Shown: positions 25,465 to 34,861 of the stretch, one piece after another
How positions within the stretch are numbered: position 1 is the stretch's first letter
How the letters are laid out: every line of letters starts with the position of its first letter
Assembly: GCF_005502935.1 (NCBI RefSeq)
Contig: NZ_SCMP01000009.1
Coordinates: 62,001-126,000 of the forward strand
Origin: Pseudomonas sp. 2FG
GTDB taxonomy: Bacteria > Pseudomonadota > Gammaproteobacteria > Pseudomonadales > Pseudomonadaceae
Length of the DNA: 64,000 nucleotides
Direction of reading: 5' to 3'
The notes under the pieces: generated by a model
What the model saw: only the letters and a program-made list of their open reading frames with translations
Told to the model about the DNA's origin: nothing
The model's database searches: none
Program-made: the position numbers and the translations under genes

Positions 25465-26741
25465 CGTGAAGTCCCCCGATTGAAGAACAGCGGTTGATAG
25501 GGCCGCAGCACCAGATCCCGGTTGACGATGATGCGCACCGGCAGCCCCGGCCGCTCGGTCAATGTGGGCTGGATGTTCATGTTGCGCCGGGTCATCTCCT
25601 GACCGATCTGGTTCACGCTGTCCTGCAGGCCGTCACGGCCAGCGAGGATGATGCGATCGCCATCTTGGCGGTTCTCCGGCGCGGCCAGCTCGGCGCCGAT
25701 GCCCAGTAGCGTCGTCAGAGCAGCACTGGCGAAAACTCGATCCCAGTGCCAATCGACACCGTCCTCCAGGCCGGAGTAGCCGGCTGGGTCGGTGCCCACG
25801 AGGTTGTCCAGCGTTAGCGAGGATGTGTCCGGCAGGATGATCCGGCTCCACACCACCTGTACGCGGCTCTGCCCGTAGCTGACCTGGCTGTTGTAGCGAC
25901 CGAGAATGCGCGAGCCCTGCGGGATCAGCAGGTGCTTGCCGGTTGCCGTGTCGTAGACCGGTTCAGTCACCGTGCCTATCACGTCACCCGGAAGATCCGA
26001 CTTGATACCCGTCACCAGCGCACCGGCGATCACCGTGCCAGCCATGACCTGGTAGGGCGACGCCGGCAGCTGCAGGTTCCCGGAATTGCGGGTTTCCGTG
26101 GCTCCGGTTTGCAAGAACGACTCTTTCTGCTCCTGCCGGTTCTGCGCGGCTGTCGGATCGACGGGGTTCGCCGCCGTCGAGGCGGGGCCGGCGGCCAGCG
26201 GATCGAAGCCGGTCAGTGTTGCTGCATCCGAGGCAGGCTGTGCAGGCGCAGCCACGGCTGGGCGCGGGCTGCCTGTGCGGAAAAACACCGATGAGGCGGC
26301 CGCTTCATCGGCCTCCTTCAGCCGAGCCAGCCGCTCGGCCTCGGCGGGGTCGTGGCCAGGCGGCGTGTAGCTTGGGGCCGCCGGCCGCTGCGACTGCACG
26401 ATGGCCGGGCCAAGATCGCCCGGCAGAGGCGGTCCCAGCTCGGGTGGTTGCGGCGGCGGCAGCTTGGAATAATCAGAGGGCAGCCGGTCGAGCCCTTCGG
26501 AGCGAGAAACGCGATCAACATTATATAGCTCCGCCGGATCGCTCCCTCCCCGAGGCTTCGGCGGCTGCAAGGACCAGATGGTGGCACCCAACACCGCGAC
26601 GGAGAGCCCACCGGCAAGCGCTGCCAGGGTGCGCCGGTTCAATCGCGTGACTGGGCGTGGCTGGGCGCGCAGCGCTACCGTTTCGGGCGGGACCTTGTCC
26701 GCCTGCGGCGCGGCAAGGTCGGGGGTATCGTCCTGGCTCAT
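25461..26741 (-). CDS. trbI: Conjugal transfer protein TrbI (VirB10-like)
   Basis: A 426-residue VirB10-type protein. It has a short cytoplasmic N-terminus, one membrane helix near 40-60, a long proline-rich periplasmic linker (65-140) and the C-terminal beta-barrel domain with motifs such as L-I-P-Q-G-S-R-I-L-G-R-Y. It spans both membranes and connects the type IV secretion core to the energy components. It lies two bases after trbG, last but one in the operon. The length and domain order are normal. Confidence 0.93.
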   Translation of the reverse strand: MSQDDTPDLAAPQADKVPPETVALRAQPRPVTRLNRRTLAALAGGLSVAVLGATIWSLQPPKPRGGSDPAELYNVDRVSRSEGLDRLPSDYSKLPPPQPPELGPPLPGDLGPAIVQSQRPAAPSYTPPGHDPAEAERLARLKEADEAAASSVFFRTGSPRPAVAAPAQPASDAATLTGFDPLAAGPASTAANPVDPTAAQNRQEQKESFLQTGATETRNSGNLQLPASPYQVMAGTVIAGALVTGIKSDLPGDVIGTVTEPVYDTATGKHLLIPQGSRILGRYNSQVSYGQSRVQVVWSRIILPDTSSLTLDNLVGTDPAGYSGLEDGVDWHWDRVFASAALTTLLGIGAELAAPENRQDGDRIILAGRDGLQDSVNQIGQEMTRRNMNIQPTLTERPGLPVRIIVNRDLVLRPYQPLFFNRGTSR

Positions 26742-26743
26742 GC

Positions 26744-27730
26744 TCAGTTCCCCCGCGCCGCGCCATCCGTGCGTTCGATGCGCACCACGTCGCCCTTGTC
26801 GCCTCCCAGGCGCAGTTCAGCCGCGCCAAACAGCCGATCCACGATGTAGTACGGCGAACGGAAGCGGTAGTTGACCAACTGCCCATCGCCTTGCGCCCCA
26901 ATCACGAACAGCGGTGGCAGCTCGCCCTGGGCGATGCCGGCGGGAAACTGGATGTAGACCTTCTCGCCGTCATCGAAGGCGCGCAACGGCTGCCACGACG
27001 AATTGCTGCCGCTGATCGCGTAGCGGAAGCGGAGATTCTCCAGCGAGAGACCGCTATCGACCGGCGCGCTCGCCTGCGCGGCCTGTGCTTGGCGCTGCAA
27101 GGCCAACATGCGGTCCTTCGGATAATCCCAGGACACCGAGGCCATCCAGGCTTTCTCAGTCGAGGTCAGCTCAATGAGATAAGTGCGCCGACTGGTGGTG
27201 ATGACCAGATTGGTCTTGAGGCCCGAGCGGATGGGTTTGACCAGCACGTTGACACGCAGCGCGTCGCCGGAACCACTGGAGGTGTCGCCGACGATCCAGC
27301 GCACCGTGTCGCCAGCGGCCACCGTCACCAGTTCTTCACCGGCCTGCAGCGCGATCACGGTCACGCGCCCCGGCGCGGCATAGACCTGATAAAGCGCGCC
27401 GTCGCTGTAGGGCCAAACCTGGATCGCGTTGACGTAGCCCTCGCGCGTGGGCACCACCCTCGCTTCCTGGTTCGCGCGCGACACCCTCACTTTCTCGTCG
27501 GCCGGCTCCGGCGCAGGACCGGCTTCGTCTGGCAGTGGCTTCATCTGTGCCGGCATCGGCAGCACCTTGGGCACCTCTACCACTTCCACCGGCTTAGGTA
27601 GCTCGGGCAGCGGCCGCGCCTGCACCGGCTCGTCGAGCGAGATGCGCGGTGGTGGCGTGCCTTGGCTGGTACAGCCGGCCAAGGCCAGCAAGACTAGGGG
27701 GAGCGCGGATGTACGGAAAGACAGGTTCAT
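26744..27730 (-). CDS. trbG: Conjugal transfer protein TrbG (VirB9-like)
   Basis: A 328-residue protein with an N-terminal lipoprotein signal (lipobox L-A-G-C at about 17-20). A proline-rich linker precedes a VirB9/CagX domain. The sequence V-W-P-Y-S-D-G-A-L-Y-Q-V-Y followed by the ...T-S-R-R-T-Y-L-I-E-L block is typical. It forms the outer-membrane ring of the transfer channel with TrbI. It overlaps the end of trbF by four bases. Confidence 0.92.
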   Translation of the reverse strand: MNLSFRTSALPLVLLALAGCTSQGTPPPRISLDEPVQARPLPELPKPVEVVEVPKVLPMPAQMKPLPDEAGPAPEPADEKVRVSRANQEARVVPTREGYVNAIQVWPYSDGALYQVYAAPGRVTVIALQAGEELVTVAAGDTVRWIVGDTSSGSGDALRVNVLVKPIRSGLKTNLVITTSRRTYLIELTSTEKAWMASVSWDYPKDRMLALQRQAQAAQASAPVDSGLSLENLRFRYAISGSNSSWQPLRAFDDGEKVYIQFPAGIAQGELPPLFVIGAQGDGQLVNYRFRSPYYIVDRLFGAAELRLGGDKGDVVRIERTDGAARGN

Positions 27731-28431
27731 GGCTTAGCTCCTTCGGACGCATCGAGCTCGCGACTCCACGACAGCCCGTTGACATAGATGCCCAGGGGGT
27801 TCTTGCGCAGGCGCTGTTCGGTACGCGGGGTTTGCAAGACGGTGGAGATCACCGCGTTCCAGCGCTCGGTGCCGGCAGGCGCACCGTTGACGAAGCGCTG
27901 CTCCGTCCAGCGCACGTTGAAAGAGGCGTCGCTGGCACGCACGACGCTGGTGACCTGCACCGTCACCGACTCCTTACCGACACGGGCGAACGGATCGTTG
28001 GTGCGCGCGTAGTCGTTGAGTACGCCCGCGCCGCGGTCGGTGGTGTAGTCGTATGCGTCGAGCCAGTTCTGCCGTACCACGATCGGGTCGATGGACAGCG
28101 AGCGCACCAGCGTAACGAAGCGCGCCAGGTGATAGGCGACTTGCGCATCGGCCGGCCGGTATGGTGTGGCTGCCTCGCCGACTGCGCGCACCTGGCCAGA
28201 CCTGTCCACCTCCACCACGTAGGGCGTGACGATGGACTGGGCCGAGCGCCAGACCAGGCCGCCCGCCATCAGCAGTGCGAGCGCCAGACAGCCAAAGGCC
28301 ATGAAGCGCCAGCTTCTCGCCTGCACGCGGGCCGAGCCGATGCGCTCGTCCCACGCCTGCGCAGCGGCCTGGTACGGGGTGGCGGGTTGCGGCGTCTCAG
28401 CGTAGCGCACCCGCGGTCGTTTGAAGCGCAT
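27727..28431 (-). CDS. trbF: Conjugal transfer protein TrbF (VirB8-like)
   Basis: A 234-residue VirB8-family protein with a short cytoplasmic N-terminus, one transmembrane helix around residues 45-65 and a periplasmic NTF2-like domain ending in N-P-L-G-I-Y-V-N-G-L-S-W-S-R-E-L. It is an inner-membrane assembly factor that helps nucleate the type IV secretion channel. GGAGGA precedes its ATG. It lies 12 bases after trbL. Confidence 0.92.
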   Translation of the reverse strand: MRFKRPRVRYAETPQPATPYQAAAQAWDERIGSARVQARSWRFMAFGCLALALLMAGGLVWRSAQSIVTPYVVEVDRSGQVRAVGEAATPYRPADAQVAYHLARFVTLVRSLSIDPIVVRQNWLDAYDYTTDRGAGVLNDYARTNDPFARVGKESVTVQVTSVVRASDASFNVRWTEQRFVNGAPAGTERWNAVISTVLQTPRTEQRLRKNPLGIYVNGLSWSRELDASEGAKP

Positions 28432-28443
28432 GGTTCGTCCTCC

Positions 28444-29628
28444 TTATGAATCCGAATCTTGCAGGCTCGGGCCGCTGCCCGAACCGCCGCCGTCGCCACC
28501 GCGCAGTGTGTGTGCGACGGTGGTGGCGGCATGGCTGATCTGCTGGCGTCGCTGCAGACGCTTGGCCCATGCGGGTTGCGCCTTGGCTTCGGTGGCTACA
28601 TGGGGCGCATTGCCCAGGGCGGCCTCGCCACCACCTGAGGAGCCTCCGCCTCCAGCAGCAAACCGGCCCTTCAGCGAGCGCATCCCGGCAGCCAGCTTCG
28701 TGGTTGGCGCCATACGCGCTCCTGCCGCAACCGCGGCGCCAACACCGGCCGCTGCGGCGCCGACGGCGACGGCCATGCCCGCTGTGCCGAGCGCGGCACC
28801 TGCCATCGCCCCAGCACCCAGTTGTGGGCCACCGGAAATCAGCCCGGTGGCGATGCCTGGGCCGAAGATGCCCAGGGCAAGCAACGCCAGCGAGGCCAGC
28901 ATGATCACCAGCGCGTGGTCGATGGAGGGCTCGTCGGGATGCACCTGGAACTCAGCGAACAACCCCGAGCCGATGCCGACGATCACCGCCAGCACCAGCA
29001 CCTTGACACCGGAGGACACCACGTTCCCCAACACCTTTTCGGCAAGGAACGCAGTCTTGTTCCACAGCGCGAATGGCACCAGCACGAACCCAGCAAGCGT
29101 GGTCAGCTTGAACTCGATCAGGGTGATGAACAGCTGTATCGCCAGTACGAAGAAGCAGACGATGACCACCAGGTAGGCCAGGAAAAGGATGACGATGGGG
29201 TCGAGGTTGACGAACACCTCGGGGAAGCCAGTCATCTCGCCGATCTGCTCCAGAATCGGTGCGCCGGCGTCGATGCCGGTTTTCGCCAGCCGTCCCGGCT
29301 GCAGGAAAGTCTCCATGCTGAGCGAGCCGGTCGCCGTCAGGCCCAGCCCGGCAAAGGAGCGGAAGACGATGCTGGCCAGCCAGTTGAAGTTACCGATGAT
29401 GTAGGCGAAAGCGCCTACGTAGAGCACCTTGCGGATAAGCTTCGCCATCACGTCCTCGCCCTGGCCCGTGGCATGCCCAAGCGCCCAGTAGAGCCCGGCG
29501 AACGTCATGTCGATGGCGATCAGCGTGGCGGTCAGGAAAGCGACCTCGCCTTGCAGCAGTCCGAAGCCCGAGTCGATGTAGCGCGAGAACGTATCGAGGA
29601 AGCGGTCGATGACCGTCACGTCATTCAT
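28444..29628 (-). CDS. trbL: Conjugal transfer protein TrbL (VirB6-like)
   Basis: A 394-residue polytopic inner-membrane protein with about six to seven hydrophobic segments in the first 280 residues, then a glycine-, alanine- and serine-rich soluble tail that is typical of TrbL. It forms part of the inner-membrane translocation channel. It overlaps the small lipoprotein gene upstream by four bases. Confidence 0.9.
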   Translation of the reverse strand: MNDVTVIDRFLDTFSRYIDSGFGLLQGEVAFLTATLIAIDMTFAGLYWALGHATGQGEDVMAKLIRKVLYVGAFAYIIGNFNWLASIVFRSFAGLGLTATGSLSMETFLQPGRLAKTGIDAGAPILEQIGEMTGFPEVFVNLDPIVILFLAYLVVIVCFFVLAIQLFITLIEFKLTTLAGFVLVPFALWNKTAFLAEKVLGNVVSSGVKVLVLAVIVGIGSGLFAEFQVHPDEPSIDHALVIMLASLALLALGIFGPGIATGLISGGPQLGAGAMAGAALGTAGMAVAVGAAAAGVGAAVAAGARMAPTTKLAAGMRSLKGRFAAGGGGSSGGGEAALGNAPHVATEAKAQPAWAKRLQRRQQISHAATTVAHTLRGGDGGGSGSGPSLQDSDS

Positions 29629-29948
29629 GGTGTGGTCTCCGAGGCAAAAGCAGCCGGCGCATCGCGCCCGGTCTCAGCCTCATCGTCGACGGGGCTGTCA
29701 AAAGTCGGTGGAATCGGCGGCAGCTCCTCCAGAGCCACGTACTCTTCCGGGCCGCCGTGGCCAGCGAAGAAGCGGCGTCGATACGCCTCGGCGGCGGCCC
29801 TACAGACGCCCTCGCCCACGCCCCTCCAATCCGCGACGCACTGGGCGCGCAGCGCCTTGAGCCGCACAGGGTCTGCGGCCAGGTCTTCGCTGGACTGCTC
29901 ACCGCAGCCAGCCAGCAGCGCAACCGACAAAACGAGGGCGTATCGCAT
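29625..29948 (-). CDS. TrbK-like/EexN-like small lipoprotein (putative entry exclusion)
   Basis: A 107-residue protein with a lipoprotein signal (lipobox L-L-A-G-C near 11-15) and a short domain with two cysteines (L-R-A-Q-C and G-V-C-R-A-A-A-E-A-Y) followed by R-R-R-F-F. The position between trbJ and trbL matches trbK, which in related elements mediates entry exclusion, blocking mating with a cell that already holds the element. A second protein with the same plan is encoded at 37712-37975. Confidence 0.75.
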   Translation of the reverse strand: MRYALVLSVALLAGCGEQSSEDLAADPVRLKALRAQCVADWRGVGEGVCRAAAEAYRRRFFAGHGGPEEYVALEELPPIPPTFDSPVDDEAETGRDAPAAFASETTP

Positions 29949-29959
29949 GGCGGTCTCCG

Positions 29960-30724
29960 TCAGTTCCCGTAGAACTGGACCGAGTACGGCGTGTACGGCA
30001 TACCCTCACCCAGGAAGCGCCGCCGCACCTCGCGAGCACGCTCGCTGGCCGCAGCCTGTCGCGCCAGCTCCAACGAAACCGCGCGGTTCTGCGTGAGCTG
30101 AAGCTGTTGCGCCTGGATGAACTGCTTAGCCTGCAGGGCCAGCAACTGGTTGGTCGCCTGCATGGCCTGCAGGGCACCGGTGGCCGATTGGCTCTGGTCC
30201 ACCAGATCAGTCAGCGCACTTTCGTCTTCGCTGAGGTTCCGCGACACCTGTGCCTGCATGCGCATCGCTGTGTGCAGGCCATCGAGTGTGTGCTCCCAGC
30301 GTTCGCGGGCATCCCGGTACATCTGGTCGCCGCTGACGGTGGTGGCGTACTCGTCGGGGTACAGCCGGGCGAACTCGCTGTCGAGGTTCTGCACGTCGTA
30401 GGCAAGTCCTTGGGCTTCTGCGATCAGTTGCTCGCTTCTGGCCAGCGACGCCCGCAGCCGATTGACGACGTTGAAGTCGAGACTGGCCAGATTGCGTGCC
30501 TGGTTGCTGAGCATCTGCGCCTCGTTCTGCAGTTGCTGCACCTGGTTGTTGATCTGCTCCAGGGTACGAACCGCCGTCAGCGTGTTCTGCACCAGGTTGG
30601 TAGGGTCGAGCACGATGTCACCGACACCGAACAGGGCGTATGCCGGCTGCGTGGCGGCCAAGGCCAGGACAGTGGCCACGGCAAGTGCGGCCAGCCTGGG
30701 TTTGCGCGGAGACTGGAGTTTCAT
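29960..30724 (-). CDS. trbJ: Conjugal transfer protein TrbJ (VirB5-like)
   Basis: A 254-residue secreted protein with a clear signal peptide (basic start, hydrophobic core, cut near T-Q-P-A-Y-A) and a long helical, Q/N-rich body typical of TrbJ/VirB5. It opens with G-D-I-V-L-D-P-T-N-L, the conserved start of mature TrbJ. It is a minor pilus component. The ATG overlaps the trbE stop. Confidence 0.92.
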   Translation of the reverse strand: MKLQSPRKPRLAALAVATVLALAATQPAYALFGVGDIVLDPTNLVQNTLTAVRTLEQINNQVQQLQNEAQMLSNQARNLASLDFNVVNRLRASLARSEQLIAEAQGLAYDVQNLDSEFARLYPDEYATTVSGDQMYRDARERWEHTLDGLHTAMRMQAQVSRNLSEDESALTDLVDQSQSATGALQAMQATNQLLALQAKQFIQAQQLQLTQNRAVSLELARQAAASERAREVRRRFLGEGMPYTPYSVQFYGN

Positions 30725-33171
30725 GGCAGGTTCTCCTGTGGGCGGGTAGCGGGAAATGACGTGGTAACTGGCGCGGACGGCAGCAACTCGGCCGCCCAGT
30801 CGAGGCCGCGATAACGCAGCCAGGCAGCGGCGAAGCCCGGCACTCCGGCATCGCGGAGCACGCTGTCGATGGCGCGCTGGTCCTGGGGCCTCGAGGCACC
30901 AGCGAACGCAAGCGCGACTGGCCCCAGGTCGAGGTCGAACAGGCGATTGCCCGCACGGGATTGGTAGTAGTAATCGCGCTTGGGCTGCGCGGTGGCGACG
31001 ATCTCGATCTGCCGCCCGCTGAGGCCGAAGCTCTCGTAGATCGCGCGGATTTGCGGCTCACTGGCCTGCGGGTTGGGCAGGAAGATGCGACTCGCGCAGC
31101 TTTCTACGATCGCCGGGGCGATGGTCGAGTCCTTGATGTCTGCCAGCGACTGCGTGGCGAAGATCACGCTGACATTCTTCTTGCGTAGCGTCTTGAGCCA
31201 CTGGCGAATGCGCGCGGCGAACACCGGGTCGTCGAGGAACAGCCAGGATTCGTCGAGGATCAGCAGTGTCGGCGCGCCATCGAAGCGTTCCTCCAGGCGC
31301 GCGAACAGATAGCCCAGCACGGCCAGCACCGCAGCCTTGCTGGGCATCAGCTCCTCCATCTCGAAGCACTGCACATCGGCCATGCTCAGGTAGTCGAGGT
31401 CGGCATCGAGCAGCTTGCCGTGCGCGCCACCGAGCACATAGGGCGCCAGCGCCTGACGCAGCGTGTTCGACTGCAGCAGCACCGACAGGCCGGTGAGCGT
31501 GCGCTGTTCGACGGGAGCCCCTGCGAGGCTGCCGAGCGCGGACCAGATGGCCGCCTTCTCATCAGGGCCGACGGCCACGCCCTCGTGCAACAGACGCCCT
31601 TCGACCCACTCGGCTGCCCAGGCGCGGCAGCCCTCCTCGTCGATGCGTGCGAACGGCTGGAAGGCGATCGCGCCATCGGCGCCCAGGTCGTAGTGTTCAC
31701 CGCCCAACCCCAGCACCGTTGCTCGCATGGAACGCCCCATGTCGAAGGCAAAGATGCGCGATCCGGGATAACGGCGGAACTGCAGCGCCAGCGTGGCGAG
31801 CAGGACGGACTTGCCCATGCCGGTAGGACCGACGACCAGCGTGTGCCCCACATCGCCGATATGTGTCACCAGCCTGAACGGCGTCGCGCCCTCGGTGCGG
31901 GTCACGATCAACGGCGGGCCGTCGAGGTGAGTGTTGCACTCCGGCCCGGCCCAGACCGCCGACAGCGGCATCAGGTGCGCGAGGTTCAGCGTCGAGACGA
32001 TGGGCTGGCGCACATTGGCGTAGGCGTTACCCGGAATGGACGACAGCCACGCCTCCACCGAATTGAGGCTTTCCGGAATGGTGACGAAGCCTCGCCCCTG
32101 GATGACGCGCTCCACCCTGCGCAGCTTCTCATCGGCCAGATCGCCGTCACAATCGAGCACCGTCACGGTCGCGGTCAGGAAACCGAAGGCAACCTGGTCG
32201 CTGCCCAGCGCCTGCAGGGCGGCATCCGCATCCGCCGCCTTGTTGCTGGCGTCGGTATCGACCAACGGGCTTTCCTGCTGGAAAAGGGTCTCGCGCAGCA
32301 GCGCCAACACGCTCTTGCGCTTGGCGAACCATTGGCGGCGCAGGCGGCCGAGCTCCCTTTCCGCTTCGTCCTTGTCCAGACAAAGGAAGCGTGTACTCCA
32401 GCGATAGGCAAAGCCCAACCGGTTGAGGTCATCCAGGATCCCCGGCCAGGTCGAGGTCGGGAAACCGCGCACCGTCACCACACGCAGGTGCGCATCGCCC
32501 AACATCGGTGCCAGGCCACCGAGCAGTGGCACGTCGGCCAGCAGCATGTCGAGATGGAACGGCACCTCCGGAACCCCGAGGCGATATCGCCGGGTCGAGA
32601 CGGTCGCATGCAGATAGCTCAGCGTCTCGCCGTCATCGAGCCAGTCGATCTCCGGCATCACGCCAACGAGCAGATCGAAGATGCGCTCGGTCTCCGCGAT
32701 GAAGGCCGTGAGGCGCTCGCGCCAGTCCACGCCGGCCGCCGATGAGTTCTCATAGATCAGCTTCGCTGCGCGGGCGTGCGAATCTTCTGGCGGCAAGTAT
32801 TGCAGCGTGAGGTGGTAGCCACTCTCGAAGTGGTTGCCGGACTCCTCGAACGTCGCGCGCCGTTCCTCGTCCACCAGCCACGACAGCGGCTCGGGAAAGT
32901 CCGAGTGCGGATAACCCGCCGCCGCCCTGCGCTCGGCCTCGACGAACAGCGCCCAGCCAGCGCCGAGTCGACGCAGCGCGTTGTTCAGGCGTGCCGTGGT
33001 GGCCACCAGTTCACCTTGCGTCGCGCTGTCGAGGTCAGGACCACGGAAACGCGCCGTGCGCTGGAACGAACCGTCCTTGTTCAGCACGACTCCGGGCGCG
33101 ACCAGGCCGGCCCAGGGTAGCCAGTCGGCGAGCAGCGCTGGGCGCTGGCGGTATTCGGTGAGGTTCAGCAT
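30721..33171 (-). CDS. trbE: Conjugal transfer ATPase TrbE (VirB4-like)
   Basis: An 816-residue VirB4/CagE ATPase. An N-terminal domain (about 1-410) is followed by the ATPase core, with Walker A G-P-T-G-M-G-K-S at 448-455, Walker B L-L-I-L-D-E-S-W near 635 and a downstream F-A-T-Q-S-L motif. It powers pilus biogenesis and substrate transport at the inner membrane. It starts 15 bases after trbD. Confidence 0.94.
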   Translation of the reverse strand: MLNLTEYRQRPALLADWLPWAGLVAPGVVLNKDGSFQRTARFRGPDLDSATQGELVATTARLNNALRRLGAGWALFVEAERRAAAGYPHSDFPEPLSWLVDEERRATFEESGNHFESGYHLTLQYLPPEDSHARAAKLIYENSSAAGVDWRERLTAFIAETERIFDLLVGVMPEIDWLDDGETLSYLHATVSTRRYRLGVPEVPFHLDMLLADVPLLGGLAPMLGDAHLRVVTVRGFPTSTWPGILDDLNRLGFAYRWSTRFLCLDKDEAERELGRLRRQWFAKRKSVLALLRETLFQQESPLVDTDASNKAADADAALQALGSDQVAFGFLTATVTVLDCDGDLADEKLRRVERVIQGRGFVTIPESLNSVEAWLSSIPGNAYANVRQPIVSTLNLAHLMPLSAVWAGPECNTHLDGPPLIVTRTEGATPFRLVTHIGDVGHTLVVGPTGMGKSVLLATLALQFRRYPGSRIFAFDMGRSMRATVLGLGGEHYDLGADGAIAFQPFARIDEEGCRAWAAEWVEGRLLHEGVAVGPDEKAAIWSALGSLAGAPVEQRTLTGLSVLLQSNTLRQALAPYVLGGAHGKLLDADLDYLSMADVQCFEMEELMPSKAAVLAVLGYLFARLEERFDGAPTLLILDESWLFLDDPVFAARIRQWLKTLRKKNVSVIFATQSLADIKDSTIAPAIVESCASRIFLPNPQASEPQIRAIYESFGLSGRQIEIVATAQPKRDYYYQSRAGNRLFDLDLGPVALAFAGASRPQDQRAIDSVLRDAGVPGFAAAWLRYRGLDWAAELLPSAPVTTSFPATRPQENLP

Positions 33172-33186
33172 CGCGGCACCCTCCCC

Positions 33187-33456
33187 TCACACATCCAGCA
33201 GCGGCTTGTGTTTCAGGTGCCTGGCAAACACCTGCATGAACTGCGGATCGACGCGCGCGCCCCATACCGCAAGCGCGTGGCCGACCAGCCACAGCAACAG
33301 CCCCGGAAGCCAGAGCTGCAGACCTAGTCCGACGGCCGCGGCCAGCGTGCCGTTGGCGATGGCCACGGTGCGCGGCGCGCCACCTAGCAGGATCGGCTCG
33401 GTCAGCGAGCGATGCAGCGGCACCTCGAAGCCCGGCAGGTCGTTTCCCATGCTCAT
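33187..33456 (-). CDS. trbD: Conjugal transfer protein TrbD (VirB3-like)
   Basis: An 89-residue protein with an N-terminal V-P-L-H-R-S-L-T-E-P motif and two adjacent membrane helices (about 33-48 and 50-66), the usual VirB3/TrbD layout. The ATG at 33456 overlaps the trbC stop (ATGA). A much longer open frame continues upstream to 33930, but it only reads trbC and trbB out of frame. Confidence 0.88.
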   Translation of the reverse strand: MSMGNDLPGFEVPLHRSLTEPILLGGAPRTVAIANGTLAAAVGLGLQLWLPGLLLWLVGHALAVWGARVDPQFMQVFARHLKHKPLLDV

Positions 33457-33836
33457 ACGACCGCCCCGCCGGAGAAGCTGAAGAACGACAGGAAGAACGA
33501 AGACGCCGCGAAGGCGATGCTCAAGCCGAACACGATCTGGATCAGTTTTCGAAAGCCACCCGAGGTGTCGCCGAATGCTAGCGCCAGGCCTGTGGAGATG
33601 ATGATAATGACGGCCACAATGCGCGCGACCGGCCCCTGGATCGATTCGAGGATGGATTCGAGCGGGCCTTCCCAAGGCATCGAGGAGCCGGCGGCCCTCG
33701 CCGTGCCAGTCGTCATCAGCATGACGAAGACCAGCAGCAGCTCCCTCCGCACACCCCCAACCAGATGGCTCAGGCGCACGCGGCACGAAGCCGGATTTAC
33801 GGAATAGCGGGAAACAGGGGCGTGTGTCTGCGTCAT
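33453..33836 (-). CDS. trbC: Conjugal transfer pilin TrbC (VirB2-like)
   Basis: A 127-residue prepilin with a long N-terminal signal ending near T-A-R-A-A, then two hydrophobic helices (A-V-I-I-I-I-S-T-G and I-A-F-A-A-S-S-F-F) separated by a small F-G-D-T-S-G-G loop, as in VirB2/TrbC. It is processed and possibly cyclised; the element-encoded TraF protease is the expected enzyme. It overlaps trbB and trbD by four bases each. Confidence 0.9.
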   Translation of the reverse strand: MTQTHAPVSRYSVNPASCRVRLSHLVGGVRRELLLVFVMLMTTGTARAAGSSMPWEGPLESILESIQGPVARIVAVIIIISTGLALAFGDTSGGFRKLIQIVFGLSIAFAASSFFLSFFSFSGGAVV

Positions 33837-34861
33837 GGCAGTTCTCCAGGCGTAGTCGGGGACAGGAAAAATGGAGTGAGCTGATCGCCAAGCGGATCTT
33901 CCAGCACATACACCAGGTGGTAGCCGGCATCGTCGAAGCCGGTCACGCGAGCGATGCTCTCGATACGACGCAGGCGGCCTCGGCCGGCGATGAAGATCAC
34001 CACGTTGATCGCCTCGGCGATCAGCGCACGCGGCGGATTCAAGGCCACTTCGAGCACCAGTTGCTCCAGGCGTAGCAGCGCGCCCAGAGCGGAGCCGGCA
34101 TGGATGGTGGCGATGCCGCCCGGATGGCCGGTGCCCCAGACCTTGATGAGATCCAGCGCCTCGCCGCCGCGCACCTCGCCAACGACCACGCGGTCGGGGC
34201 GCAGCCGCATCGTGGCGCGCACCAGCTCACGCATGGACACCACGCCCGCACGCGTGCGCAGCGGCACGTGGTCGCGCGCGGCGCATTGCAGTTCGATGGT
34301 GTCTTCGAGCACCAGCACGCGGTCGCCGGTGGCGGCGATCTCCGCGAGCAAGGCATTGGCGAGCGTGGTCTTGCCGGTGCTGGTGCCGCCGGCGATCAGG
34401 ATGTTCTGCCGCTCGCGCACCGCGCCACGCAGGAACTCGGCCTGCGCGGCGGTCATCATCCCGTCGGCCACGTAGCGCTCCAGCGGGATGACGCCCACGG
34501 CCCGCTTGCGCAAGGCGAAGGCCGGCCCCGGTGCCGCCGGCGGCAGGACGCCCTCGAAGCGCTCGCCCGTTTCCGGCAGCTCGGCGCTCAGCAGCGGCTG
34601 GCCACGATGCACCTCCGCGCCGACGTGCGCAGCGACTAGGCGGATGATGCGCTCGCCGTCCGTCTCTGACAGCTCCGCGCCCAGCGGCGCACGCCCCGAC
34701 GACAGGCGATCCACCCACAGCGTCCGGTCGGGGTTGAGCATGATCTCCACCACGTCCGGATCTTCAAGCGCGGCGGCGATAATCGGCCCCATCGCCGTGC
34801 GCAGCATACGGATGCGCCGATCCAGCGATGTCGCGCTGAAGGATTGCGGCGCGGCGCTCAT
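33833..34861 (-). CDS. trbB: Conjugal transfer ATPase TrbB (VirB11-like)
   Basis: A 342-residue secretion ATPase with Walker A G-G-T-S-T-G-K-T at 158-165. An Asp box (L-E-D-T-I-E-L), Walker B-like R-P-D-R-V-V-V-G-E-V-R-G and His box (G-T-G-H-P-G-G) follow. It forms a hexamer at the base of the secretion channel. It overlaps the CopG-like gene by four bases. Confidence 0.94.
   Translation of the reverse strand: MSAAPQSFSATSLDRRIRMLRTAMGPIIAAALEDPDVVEIMLNPDRTLWVDRLSSGRAPLGAELSETDGERIIRLVAAHVGAEVHRGQPLLSAELPETGERFEGVLPPAAPGPAFALRKRAVGVIPLERYVADGMMTAAQAEFLRGAVRERQNILIAGGTSTGKTTLANALLAEIAATGDRVLVLEDTIELQCAARDHVPLRTRAGVVSMRELVRATMRLRPDRVVVGEVRGGEALDLIKVWGTGHPGGIATIHAGSALGALLRLEQLVLEVALNPPRALIAEAINVVIFIAGRGRLRRIESIARVTGFDDAGYHLVYVLEDPLGDQLTPFFLSPTTPGELP

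Noticed and set aside
28822..30096. 424-codon plus-strand frame across trbL and trbK
   Set aside because: It is antisense to conserved transfer genes and shows no motif.
31420..32745. 441-codon plus-strand frame across trbE
   Set aside because: It is antisense to an intact VirB4-type ATPase gene with a full set of motifs.
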